Positions 43,208 to 53,754 of a DNA stretch of 64,000 nucleotides are shown here, one piece after another. The notes beneath the pieces are model-generated. The model saw nothing but the letters and a program-made list of their open reading frames with translations, did no database searches and was not told the DNA's origin. The position numbers and the translations under genes were made by a program. Source of the stretch: Amphirosellinia nigrospora (lineage: Eukaryota > Ascomycota > Sordariomycetes > Xylariales > Xylariaceae); NCBI GenBank assembly GCA_004123355.1, contig SCHM01000007.1:310001-374000 (forward strand), written 5' to 3'. Position 1 is the first letter of the stretch, and every line of letters starts with the position of its first letter.

Positions 43208-44212
43208 ATGCCACAGAATACTCAATATATTCGTCTCCGAAACTTGAGGTCCGATGCTAACGTATTAACAGACGAGTCAGTGCAAGATGATCACTTGAAA
43301 CTTCCAACGAAGCGCCTCAGTTTCCTACACCGTATCAGTCACCGGCCGATCATTGGGATCTACCTACTTATGCTCTCCCTCGTTCTGAATTGCGTCTTTA
43401 TAGGGAAGAATATATTTTCAACAGAGCCCAAGATCCGATTCTGACTTACTGTGAGTTGAAAAGCGTTACCCTTGCTTATTTTATGGTGGCTTTGGGGTGG
43501 AACATTGACTTGAAAGAATAGCCCAGCACTGCCTGCTATTGCAAAAAAAAAGTTGTGTTTTCTAGTGCCTTCGGAATCGAACGCTCGAGGTTTCAAGGAC
43601 AGCCCTCTGAAGAGAATGACAGCCTCTGGAGTGGGCTCTATGACTGTGAGTAGCACCACCATTAATCACTCACCATTTCGCAGCTCACCTTCCACGAGTT
43701 GGAATCAGCAGGATCAGTGTAGATGAAGCACGCCCAATGGAGAACAAAACCCTCCCCATTCAGACACTGAGGGTGGCTATGTTATCCAATTGGCAGTCTT
43801 TCACCAGCTCCACTGCTTGGTAAGGAGACCCACGATCAAGGTAATCACTGGAACGATACTGACTAAAATGCAGAATCTTCTTCGAAAGGGCATATATGGC
43901 GATGTTGATATGTCAAATGTGGATGACCTCATGGGTATAGAGCATTTGGATCATTGTATTGATACCTCCGTCAGAGCTTAATGGTTTGGAAACCCTGCTT
44001 TGTCGTATTCATTGGGTATTCTTCAGGCCTAGTTAACCATAATTGATGAACAGTGCAACAGCGACATCACGCCTACAACTTTTGCACGTACCTCGCTTGA
44101 CTCAAGTATGAAGGTTGTGGCAGAAGTTGTGCACACGTGTCGAGACTTCGCCAAGATACAGCAATGGGCTTGGAACAGACGAATGAAATCTGAATTGGAT
44201 CATGACACATAG
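43208..44212 (+). pseudogene. UstYa-like (DUF3328) oxidase 1
   Basis: ATG 43208; polar N-terminus, then a membrane anchor IIGIYLLMLSLVLNCVFIG (codons about 50-68). After a probable intron (GTGAGT near 43450) come GQPSEENDSLWSGLYD, then SVDEARPMENKTLP. The first motif VIQLAVFHQLHCL is at about 43790, the second EHLDHCID at about 43945, then CNSDITP and VVHTCRDFAKIQQW to TAG 44212. Frame changes near 43760, 43840 and 43980. The two His/Cys motifs are those required for UstYa oxidase activity. Confidence 0.8.
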
Positions 44213-44828
44213 TGACCGATGACCCGTTGGGCTGGGAACGTTCACTTACTCACCTTAGGGAGTTTATGGGGGGTGTCAGTGTCGAGTTGGTACGGCGAGA
44301 CTACCGTGAATGTACGAGCAGGCTGCTAAAAGTGACAGTCAGAACAGAGTGGTCACGACTCAAAGAATCACATAGTTCATCACTTTACTACCTAGGTGCT
44401 CTCATGTGCTCACTTCCATTCGTGTCAGGGTATTTGGTGGCATCCACCCTACGGCGTGGCTATAGTGACCTTCGGCGTATATATAGCCTCAAAGACCCCT
44501 TCCGAAGGACTTCGAGGGCTAAGGAATCAATTGATTGCTTTGCTACCCTACTATTGATCTATTGAGCTCTTACCTACCTACTCCCTGACTGCTACGTAGC
44601 TTCTATTCACTCTAGAACCAATCCTCTGACAATTCGGCTATAAAACCTCATGTCTCTTCTGCCTGGAGTTTTGTTAGCCAACAGCCGTTATTGTTTCTAC
44701 CTTGCTACATTTAACGTGATGTAAGGCAAGATGTTACAAGAATGTTTTATTGGTACTTAGTATTGCTTCTTATTCGATTTCCTCTCGCATCCTTGAGTGT
44801 GCGTCAGACGTTTCCGAGTCTTAAAAGC

Positions 44829-45894
44829 TCATTGGTCCATTTGTCCTAGCGAACGAGTCTTCATGTCAGAGTCATCAATCCACAAGTCTACATAATGGTG
44901 CTGCTTATGTGATTCGACATGGTGTATGGCTAAGGTTGTCGGTAGAGAAAGTAATGGAAACCCTAAACCGTGAGTCCGCAAAGATACCGAGCTCTGAGTC
45001 GTGCCTATCAACCATTCAACAATTTGCGAAAAGTTTCGACATGTGTGGGATGTGGAAACTCGAGCTTGAGGTTGCTGATTGCCAAGATCAGTGTAGAATA
45101 GCAGTCCAATGTCGCTATGACACATCAGGACTTGTCGAAGAAGGTCAATGCAGTGATCTACAACAGTTAACAAATGGACAAGAGAGGTTGCTAAACACTA
45201 TATGCCTCACCTACGTGCTTCCAGACTATCTCGGGTGGATTTTGAAAAGTATCTACGTGCTGGTAGTGGTCTCTCCATATGAACTTGCGAGTTATGTCCA
45301 AGCAGTGAAGTTGGTGGAATATCTCCACTGTTGCGTAGTAATGACCATCTAGGCCCTTGGTGGGCGTCGTTGTCGGGTCGAATTTTGCAATGTCTCGTCA
45401 TCCGTTAGGATCATGGGGTCTATGATTGCCAACTTAGTCAGCAATGTCACTCAACCATTCATACAAGTTCATACGTTGCGAGGAACACATGCGATCAATT
45501 AGTCTATTCCAGGCCTCGTCAAGCTCCTTTCGAGGGAACCCTTTATACACCGAAGTTGAGAACAGTTCAGCCTCGAATGTCACCGGTCCAAAAGTACTTA
45601 GTCGTGGGAGAGGGTCTATGAAGAATATTAGCCGAGTGTTCGGAATATAAGAAAATGAGATGTCTAACAATGTTCATCGAAAAGTGAATGACGTTCACGA
45701 CCAGTTGAATGTATGGCAAGAGACGTGCATGAATCGAAACGGCGCAGACCCCAGAGATTCAGAACAACTGCAGAGCAGAATAAAATTGTAATAATACACG
45801 AAACAAGGCGTCCACGACTGCAAGAGCACTCTCTCCTTGCGCATTCCTCTCCGGAATGTTCCATCTTGACAATTGAAGAGTAATGTAGATACAC
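44829..45894 (-). pseudogene. UstYa-like (DUF3328) oxidase 2
   Basis: Minus strand. Membrane anchor SCIITILFCSAVVLNLWGL (about 45790). A different frame follows with YKGFPRKELDEAWNRLID (about 45540). The first motif TVEIFHQLHCLDITRKFIW lies at about 45320-45280, an intron at 45158-45210 (GTGAGG..GTTGTAG), the second motif DHCIDLLRQVLMC, then SDIGL and STSHTCRNFSQIVEW. Ends at about 44829. One or two frame changes lie between the anchor and the first motif. It converges on oxidase 1. This is the best-preserved catalytic core of the three. Confidence 0.83.
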
Positions 45895-47386
45895 GTGTTG
45901 AACTCACAGTTGACACGAAAGATGTGAGTAGCGACGATGTTTATGATACGGAGTAGAAGGGACTGTGGTGGTGCCCACAAAATCTTGGTCATCACGTACC
46001 TTTCCGCACAGTACGAATTGAACATCACAACCTGCAGGTATGTCGGTTCTTATCTACATGTACCAAATGAAGGAATGGGCGGAATACTATGGTTGTGCCA
46101 CACGCAGGCCCCCGCATACACGACCTCTCTGCATAGTAGATGCGACCAAGCCATGGGCGGGATGGCCCTGTACGTGCAGCTCGACGATTGCCACAGGGAA
46201 AACTAACTTGCTCGCAAGCAATGGCTTAAGCCTTGAAGAGCTGGGGAGAACACACGCCGGTTGAAACCAGGAAAACGGGAAGCAGGGCGCTAGATAAGGA
46301 TTGGCACTGAGGTTATCCGTCTAGTTATACTCCGTACCCAAGCAACGACTAACTGTTGAGCTGAATAATGAATGTGACAGATTCGAAGTCGGACTGATTC
46401 TCTTTTATTTGTGACATCATTATGACGCGGGTGGCGATACTGGCAATGCGCGATATTGGTAATAATGATACTAATAATATTGATGCTTGTGCTGCTAGCG
46501 GCGATGATGTTGGCGATACCTTCATTTTGTGAGGCTATACGTAGGGTTTACAAGCCGGCCTCAGCCAAATTGGGAGCCGATGAATATCCACTCTACGGAT
46601 TCCACGTTTCGTGCCCCACTTCTCCAGATGAGAAACCAAACGAGGCAACTGCACGGATCACCTAGGTACATACGAGACACGCCGCGACCCCTGACGGAGG
46701 ATTCAGCGAACTAGCAAGTTTTCAACTCCATAGAACTACAATTGTAATCCGCACAGAAACTTGCAATCTATTTCATATAGTAAAGTCACACAGATCTCGG
46801 CAAAAACTTGCTGGTTCATAGCGCGTGCGGGTTGTTTGTTTGCCCTACGGAGGTCTGTGTCACTATTGATCATGATCCTTGGCCATGGTGTAAAGTGCAA
46901 ATGGGGGAGCTCACACACGGTGTGACGGCTTGGCAAGCAGTGTTTCGGGCCGGCAGTAGTCTATAAAGTCACAGACCACTAACTAGGTGTTAGTGCAGAT
47001 GGACATATCAATAGCGGAGTTTAGGGCTTAGCCTAGTAGAGTAGATACCCAGCTAACTTTCTGTTGAGACTGTCGGACTGCAAGCGGCCCGATAAGCTGG
47101 TTGCCAAGCCGTCACATCGTGTGTGAGCTCCCCATTTGCACTCTATACCATGGCCAAGGATCATGATCAATAGTGACACAAACCTCCGTACACCGCCTTG
47201 CTCATTTAAGCTTCAGTAAGGATTTTAACGGGCGGCTGTCACTCACTGTCGATGCCTATTCCTTTCCTGTGCCTTATTTATTGAGTGGACATCCTTCGGC
47301 ATTGAAGGACGTCAACACGCTGTGCCAAGTTGGCGTCTCCCGATTATACGCATACAGTCTTTCTCACAACCAGTCGCTCGGCAAAG
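45895..47386. other. Spacer with a long inverted repeat
   Basis: 46846-47190 is a long inverted repeat listed separately. Small frames at 45937-46264 and 46456-46714 (the second with an N-terminal hydrophobic run) have no recognised motif. Confidence 0.4.
46846..47190. repeat. Long inverted repeat, about 90-bp arms, 164-bp centre
   Basis: 46846-46936 (TACGGAGGT.. to ..GGCTTGGCAA) and 47101-47190 are reverse complements with a few mismatches. The transcript would fold into a long hairpin. Could be a miniature transposon with long terminal inverted repeats; no TSD is clear. Confidence 0.75.
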
Positions 47387-48956
47387 ATGACGTCTGTTTC
47401 TCATAACCACGCCAACTACCAAGGCCGTCTTGCCTTCATCCAGCAGCTCCTGATAGATTACCTGGGACTATCCGGCAAGGTAAGCATTCGATAATCACCT
47501 GTTACAACAGATTGGCATCATCAAAGCGTTTCGTACGAGCCACATACATACACACCGCCAGCGTCTTTCAGTGCGGTCTTAGCGCCGTAGTAGTCTGTCT
47601 GCCCCAAGTTCCAACCCCACATTCTCTACCCTCTACCCACTCAATCCGGCTTCATATAATAATAAAGCACAGAACCTAGAACAAACCCAAGTGACCCCAT
47701 TCAATACGATCCGCAATGTCCTTTCAAGTACAACAACTTCGTCTACCGCTTGGAACTGCCTGCCCCTGTTACGTCGGACTTGGATGGAGGCCAGGGCCGC
47801 CGACTGAAACAGCCCGGCTGCGTTCCTATCCCCCTGGCACGAAGGAGTTCATCCTGCGTCTCAATAACCCCGATGCCGAAGGCATGAATGCGGCAACGCG
47901 CATTGAAAATGAAGTCGTCATAATCAGCCTTTCTTCTTCGGCCTCAGTCATCTCAAGCCGAACGTGGTGCCTGTCTTTGGCTGGGGAGCGCCGCGAGCTC
48001 ACAAGGCTGGATTCTTCAGGAACTGATGCCCGGTGCTCCTGTAGATGCGGCCTTCAATTCCATGAGTCTGGACCACAAGAGAGCCATACTGGCACAGATG
48101 GCTACATTCCTGAAAGCCCTGCAAGCATTCCCCCTTCCTGAGACCCTCACTGGATGGGGAGGCGTGACGTTTGACGACAGCGGCCGCATCGTAAGCGCGG
48201 CAATGACGAGCGTCGGCTCTGGACCGTGGTCGTCACTCGAAGATTCCTTCAGAGGACGGTTGCAAGCAGCGCTCAAACAGGCGGATGAGGACCCCAATAT
48301 CAAGGGCTGGCATGAAAAAAACATTCGCAAACGCCTGGAGGCTTTCCTGGAGCAAGGTCTCCCTGCGCACTTTGCTTCCTTGACATCAAAGCAGGATAGA
48401 TCTATCATTCATGCGGATTTCAGTGAGCATCCATTCTACCATTGGTCATCTTCCAACTTGTAGCATCACCCTCTCTAACTACGCCACAGCGACCAACAAT
48501 CTGCTTTTTGACCCTGAATCAGGCCGCATCACAGCGCTGCTTGACTACGACTTCGCTAGCATCCTACATCCGATGTACGAATTTCTTCGTTCCTTTTCCG
48601 GCGCCGGTGGTCAGTTTCAAGCGCGTGCAGAAGCCGAGAGCACTGAAGACATGGCACTCAGAAATGCCAAACTCCACGGTTTCCCTTCGCCGCTCCCGCC
48701 AACCGAAGAGGACGGGATCCAATGGAATATAGCCAAGGCGTGGGAAGACGAACTGGAGAAGCAAGACGTGAAGCGGCCAAGTACTATTCAGGGAATCGAC
48801 AAGGTTGCAGACGTCGACGCCCTTCTTCGAGCCGTGCTGCCCTGGCACATCAGCAACCGCGACTTCCTGCAGATGCAGCCCGATGGGGCCGTAGAATACT
48901 TTAGGAATCGGGGTGAGCAGCAACTCATCAAGCTACTAGACTATTTGGGCTTCTAG
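47387..48956 (+). pseudogene. APH-like phosphotransferase (aminoglycoside/choline kinase fold)
   Basis: Exon 1 47387-47479 (ATG, MTSVSHNHANYQGRLAF..), intron from GTAAGC 47480. Then CPFKYNNFVYRLELP (about 47725), GTKEFILRLNNP, LKPNVVPV and LQELMPGAPVD (about 48015). The catalytic loop IIHADFS (about 48405) with TNNLLFDPESG and LLDYDFA (about 48540) are the Brenner-type HxD..N and DxD motifs of PF01636. The frame then stays open to TAG 48956. At least four frame changes before 48480. Substrate unknown. It is the right neighbour of the UstYa block and reads away from it. Confidence 0.78.
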
Positions 48957-50101
48957 ACAATCTGTCAAGAGGAAGGGATCACAGAGTCAAGTGCAGTATC
49001 GGGTCAGATGTCAATGACGTTCTCTGTTGATATAATCAGCGGTAAAATCAAATTAACAAAATGACACATCACTTGTTCTATTCTCCCCGTTCTATCTATG
49101 TGTCGGTACGGGAGGGTGCGTAGACGGAGCACTTCCGACTGTTAACAATTGGCTTACATTGGATGCCGCGTTCTACGAAAGAGACAAAGTTAAACGTAGC
49201 ACACATATCGGATTCATGGCCCATACTATTGCGTCCTCCGAATACAACTGAGGCATGTGCGTTGCGATGTGGTGATCTGTCGCGGAGAATTACTTAGCGC
49301 GCGCAAGCAACAATGAGGGGTTGGTAAAGCTCGTCGAGAAAGCGCGTATACGGAGAAATACCGACGCGGATGGGGCGGAATCATGCGAAATGGTGTTTTA
49401 GTGCAGCAGAGCGGCGTGGCAGCCTGGTGTCTGTTCTTTAAATGAATCGACAGACTTCATTGCGTCCCCAAAGACTCTGGATCATGGCTTCATCTACTGA
49501 CGCGACACAAGCAAACTTGTCGAAGACAGATTAGCTCGACGCACGTAGGGTCTGGCCTGCTTGACTTAGTGTCATTACTAGCGCGACCCCGGGTAAGAGT
49601 GGGGCATCCCCGCTTGTGTCTACAACCCATGTTTAAGAAAGCTTGGCAGGTATTTGCGCTAAGGCAGGGCTATGGACGGGGCAACGCGCGAGCTAGAACT
49701 TTAGGTACCCTTTTAACAGAGGTTTTTGGTGTAAGTCTGTGTAAGTACCTTTGTGGGGCTTGTGTGGGCTCACTGCTTAGCGTGAAAAAGATAACGGGTG
49801 GGGTCAGCTTTTACTAGGTGTGACCGGAGTACATTCTCATCTTCATCCACTCCTCCTCCTCCGATCAAGGGGTCATCTATCTAGGGACTTAATAAATGAA
49901 CTTACTGTCACGTGACTTCTCTGGTCCAGCGCCCTGGGATTGGCTGCCAGTTGCTCCACATTTGGGCTCTGACTAGGTGGATAGATCAGAATTTCCCACG
50001 TTGCGCAACATCCGTAATACGAATAGCTAGTCGTTTAAAGAAAAATCGTTCATGATCCACGCTCACTATTTCTTTTCTGATATTATTTTATTTATTTGGT
50101 G
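48957..50101. other. Spacer, nothing recognised
   Basis: No motif-bearing frame, repeat edge or RNA gene recognised. Confidence 0.4.
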
Positions 50102-50621
50102 ATGGCCTGTCAATCCTACGATGTACGTGCTCGCGACTTCCCCGAATTCCAATTCTTCGCATTTTGGAGATATCGGCTCGATGAGCTAGAGTTACTGGGA
50201 AATGGACACTGTAGATTGGAGTTGGAAAGATTCCCGAGATACTCAAAAATATGATTCGTAAATATAACGAAGACCGGCTGGTAAGTCTGGTCAACGTCAA
50301 ACTATGCCCACTATCTAAATTGCTCATAGCCAGGCGAACTCCGCAATTTTGCGGAGAAGAAAGGTTACCGCTTCCCGGCTTCACATCCTCCTACGTCTCG
50401 ATGCCATGTACTTTTGGCAGTCAGCCCTCCTTTTCAACCTGAACGTCCAGCGACAAATACGCCTGCCAAACCCATGCTTACTGTTCAGTCCGTAAATGAT
50501 GGATCTACTGTTGTCGAAGTTGAGTGGCATGTTGGATATGTCTACCTATTGGAAGAAAGTGAGGTAGCCAAAGTGTCTGATGGAGGCATCGCATTTATTG
50601 GTATTCAGTACGTGTCAGGTG
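50102..50621 (+). pseudogene. Hypothetical gene, 3' part separated by a TRIM-like insertion
   Basis: ATG about 50102, DFPEFQFFAFWRYRLDELE.., a frame change near 50250, NEDRL, an intron with GTAAGT..CTAAAT..CAG (about 50281-50333), then ELRNFAEKKGYRFPASHPP and VEVEWHVGYVYLLEE. The frame runs into the TRIM at 50622. Beyond the element the frame would end within a few codons at TGA. Family not recognised. Its last codons and 3' flank match those of the CBM18 gene (25896 onward). Confidence 0.4.
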
Positions 50622-50940
50622 TGATGAAAACAAAAGTTCAGCTCTACCATTCAATTCGGTAAAGCAGTATTTCAACACTCCCCTCCAGCTGTACGAACGC
50701 ATTTTCGTGCGTGCAGGTGGACGTCACTGCGTCTCATCTACTGCCGCTACTGGGGATCGAACCCGTGGCTCTTTGGCCTGTACAATCTGAGTGGATAAGG
50801 TGGAGGTGATAATCCGCTGCTTTTGTGCCAAGAGGCTCTAACTAAGTCGACGCTCAACCCACTGAGCTAACCGGGCTCATAACCTGATGAAAACAAAAGT
50901 TCAGCTCTACCATTCAATTCGGTAAAGCAGTATTTCAACA
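50622..50940. mobile_element. TRIM-like miniature LTR element with tRNA-like interior (319 bp)
   Basis: 56-bp direct terminal repeats (50622-50677 and 50885-50940), each TG..CA (TGATGAAAAC.. to ..TATTTCAACA), identical by eye. Perfect 5-bp TSD AGGTG at 50617-50621 and 50941-50945. The interior of about 207 bp has no ORF but, on the minus strand, a tRNA-like sequence. It inserted into the hypothetical gene. Terminal-repeat retrotransposons in miniature have this layout, though such short repeats and a near-complete tRNA-like interior are unusual. Confidence 0.82.
50735..50880 (-). other. tRNA-like sequence inside the TRIM-like element
   Basis: Minus strand: GGTTAGCTCAGTGGGTTGAGCG (an A-box and D-arm, split here as GGTTAGCTCAGTGGG and TTGAGCG), then about 80 nt including a CTCTTGGC/GCCAAAGAG stem, then CGGGTTCGATCCCC (B-box and T-arm). 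The two promoter boxes are good RNA polymerase III matches, but acceptor-stem pairing is poor and the spacing is too long for a plain tRNA. Read as tRNA-derived, not as a functional tRNA. Confidence 0.6.
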
Positions 50941-50945
50941 AGGTG

Positions 50946-51060
50946 ATTGGGCTCCAGAGTGAATAGAGAGACCTGCTTGCAACCAGGGACGTAGTTAGGG
51001 CTTAATAGAGTGATCAATTAATTCCTGAACCTCCCAAAATAAGGGGGTTGCAGTCATATA
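50946..51060 (+). repeat. Sequence shared with the 3' flank of the CBM18 gene
   Basis: From ATTGGGCTCCAGAGTGA through GACCTGC.TGCAACCAGGG to TTAATTCCTGAACCTCC this matches 25905-26010 with few differences. Confidence 0.7.
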
Positions 51061-51303
51061 TATATACGAAGGTCTACTAGATCTACCCCGTGGGGTCACT
51101 GTGACCAATTATCCTGACAGTACGCCACCAAGCTTGTGCCGTAAGAACTCAACGATTACATAGAGGGCTCCCACTGGAGGAAGTTGTGGTCGAATCCAAG
51201 ACTGAATTGATCTTCGCTGCGGTGTAAAAGGCTACCTCCCGACATGTCGTGACCAAAGCCAAGAAACCAAGAAACTAAAATGATTAGAACTCTGCGTCTA
51301 ATG

Positions 51304-52377
51304 TTAATTTCCCGTTCTCGGGCTTATGGAATACAGAGTGGCACCTACATTTTCAACATGGATGTCGGATATCTCCGGGTAGGCTGAGGATTCTGTGGTG
51401 GTTTCAGCAGGACTGATTGAGCCAGTACTAGGCGCCCGCCCGCGAGAAGGACGGCAAATAGATGACGTCGTGCCTTTGCGTTTTATGCTACCGTACGAGC
51501 TCACGCCCTGAAAGTCGTCCTTGAGTGATAGGTTGAGCCAGACTTTGTCTTCATTCCCTGTTCGAACCAAGTCCCATTCTCCGTTAGGGGACATATGCTG
51601 TAAGCCAACTTTCAAGGGAAGTTCTTTGAAAGTTCCTATTCCGGGAGACGACTGAAGACCGGAGAGGTTTTTGAGGCCTAACTCTTGACTGATCTTTATC
51701 TCACTAATGACATTAGCTACAGCTATCTCATAAAGGCATCATAATACATACTTTTCTCCAAAAAGCCAGCTTATAAACGAGAGGATTAAATAGATTCATG
51801 TCCTCCGGTATTTTCATCCCAGCTTCTACAATGCCTGGACCACGCCGTCGATGACCTCAGCGGGGGGCCATCCTCTCCGGCTCTGTACCACTTGAAGTTG
51901 GTTGCTTGAAATCGTTAGACAAGTCTCAGGGGGCAAGACATTTCATACCAGCGTAAGCGGAGTAGATTACCAATGCGAAAACTCCCACTCTTTTGCAAGT
52001 TCATTTACGATCGAATTGATTTGACAAGCAGCCCTCTCCTGCCGTTTGTCGCGGCCACTATCAGCTGGTTTGGAAAGGCACAATCTTTTCGCTCGATGAT
52101 TCGAATACATCGAATAACAAATCCCCATCTCCATAAATCATTCTGCGCCAAGCCCCGGCACTCCTGTTCCTTCTCAGAGAGTAAATGGCGCAATCCATCG
52201 AAATTCACCTCGTTCTGTTCTGCATTCGCTCTCTGGATATCCCGCAACTCTTTGAAAACCGCTCTTCCCCTTGGCAAGTTTGCTGATGCCTTCCTTCAAC
52301 TGTTTCAATGGAGCCTGGATTTGGCTCTCGATTGTGTAGACGTCTTCGATAGGCTCAAGGCTTATTTTACAACCCAA
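51304..52377 (-). pseudogene. Hypothetical helical protein remnant
   Basis: Minus-strand frames: 52377-52174 (IEDVYTIESQIQAPLKQLKE, coiled-coil-like), 52277-52005 (ELRDIQRANAEQNEVNFD) and, after a gap, 51720-51304 (GLKNLSGLQSSPGIGTFKEL; GEWDLVRTGNEDKVWLNLS). The style resembles the N-terminal regions of fungal NLR-like proteins, but no NACHT or repeat domain is present. Function unknown, joining uncertain. Confidence 0.3.
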
Positions 52378-52402
52378 TCACTTGAAGGTTACAAACCCAA
52401 TG

Positions 52403-52430
52403 GTTTCTGCCGGCAGAAAAGGTACGTACC
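52403..52430 (+). repeat. GCCGGCAGAAAAGGTACGTACC motif copy
   Basis: Same end sequence as the hairpin element at 35348-35411 (TTTCTGCCGGCAGAAAAGG, then TACGTACCT); a lone copy. Confidence 0.5.
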
Positions 52431-52712
52431 TCTACTCTCGGCGACATTCTCATGACGTAGGTGAAGGGTACATACCTTACGGCGCTAGGGGGGTTTTTGA
52501 AAAGGGTCACAGCAATATAGAAATTAATTCCCTGAACATGCCGCTTTATTGAATCGAAGAAAACAAATAGATTTTATTCAACAGCGTGTTTAAGTATAAA
52601 AATACAATTATACCACTAATAAAATATTTTTTAAAAATTATATTGCGGGAAATTAAGTTTTCGTCATGCTGGACTAGACTCCTAACCTAGTACTAGATGA
52701 CAGGGCACTAGC

Positions 52713-52919
52713 TGTTGGATTACGCACCAACTGGTGATCTAGCTATACATCACTAGATAGATCACCAGGTTGCTTACTTCTAATATATGTGGCAGTGCGC
52801 CGGGGTTAACTAGTGGTAGTGCTCCCTTTAGGTACCTTGTACTAGAAATGCCTCAATTGAGCTTGGCAGCGATACGTATCCGTAGATAGATCAATACACA
52901 CACATCACTGAATCTGACA
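52713..52919 (-). repeat. Solo LTR, family F2 copy 2 (207 bp, TSD CTAGC)
   Basis: Reverse complement of 19716-19917; perfect 5-bp TSD CTAGC at 52708-52712 and 52920-52924. Confidence 0.87.
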
Positions 52920-53604
52920 CTAGCCAACAGGGTACGTGTGATGGATCATCCATGTGGAGGTGTGTCTGTATTCTGGGATGTAGAAGTAATGGGGATCTAG
53001 CTAATGTACAGGGTACAGGGTATTTATATGCACACGCCCGTATGTGGGCCAGGTGTCTGCCAGGTGTCACAGTACGTCACTGAGAAGAATAATATGGGTT
53101 GTAAAGTAAAGCTTGAGAACTTAGGTATCATTAGATCCACGCAGTGGATCTAATGATAGACTCTCTGACTGGCAGTGTGCCAGCTGTCTATCTAGATACA
53201 GGTGTTGCCAGGTGGCTTCCCCCTGCGCGGAGCGCAGGGAAGCCACTGGCAACACAGACCCCTTGGGGCTCTATCAGTCACTGTATTTAAGACCTTGTTG
53301 GAGAAAGGGCTGCAAAGGGTGGCTTTTCTTCCTCAAGTTATCAACTTCTCGATATAGGAGTATTGCTGGTTTCGTGGCCGTAACGGTCCCTTTTCGCTGC
53401 TATACCTGACCAGTGTCGTATATGTGCTATATACAGTGATTTCCTGACATTTTTAATGTTTAAAATGCTTGCTGTGATTATTTTCTAGCTCTGTCACAGC
53501 CCCACTCTTTCGACCCACTTATCTGGGGCTGTGGCTGCACTGTGGCTGCCCCACAGGGAGTGTGTGGCAGTACTGGGCTAGGCGGTGTGTGGCGGCAGTA
53601 CTGG

Positions 53605-53754
53605 CGTGTGGGGCACACACACCCACAATTACTTATTGCCACCTGCAGGTCAATGTACTGGTACTTCTTCCCTTTCTTCCCTAAGTAGAATATTAGCTTC
53701 CAATATAGGGTAAATTAGGTGTCTGAACATTCTGCCTGTGTTTCATCCATCACA
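53605..53754 (-). repeat. Dispersed repeat H, copy 2 (inverted)
   Basis: Reverse complement of 34779-34925. Confidence 0.65.

Noticed and set aside
50735-50880. A functional nuclear tRNA gene
   Set aside because: A-box and B-box are good, but acceptor-stem pairing is poor and the spacing between arms is too long; treated as tRNA-derived sequence in a mobile element.
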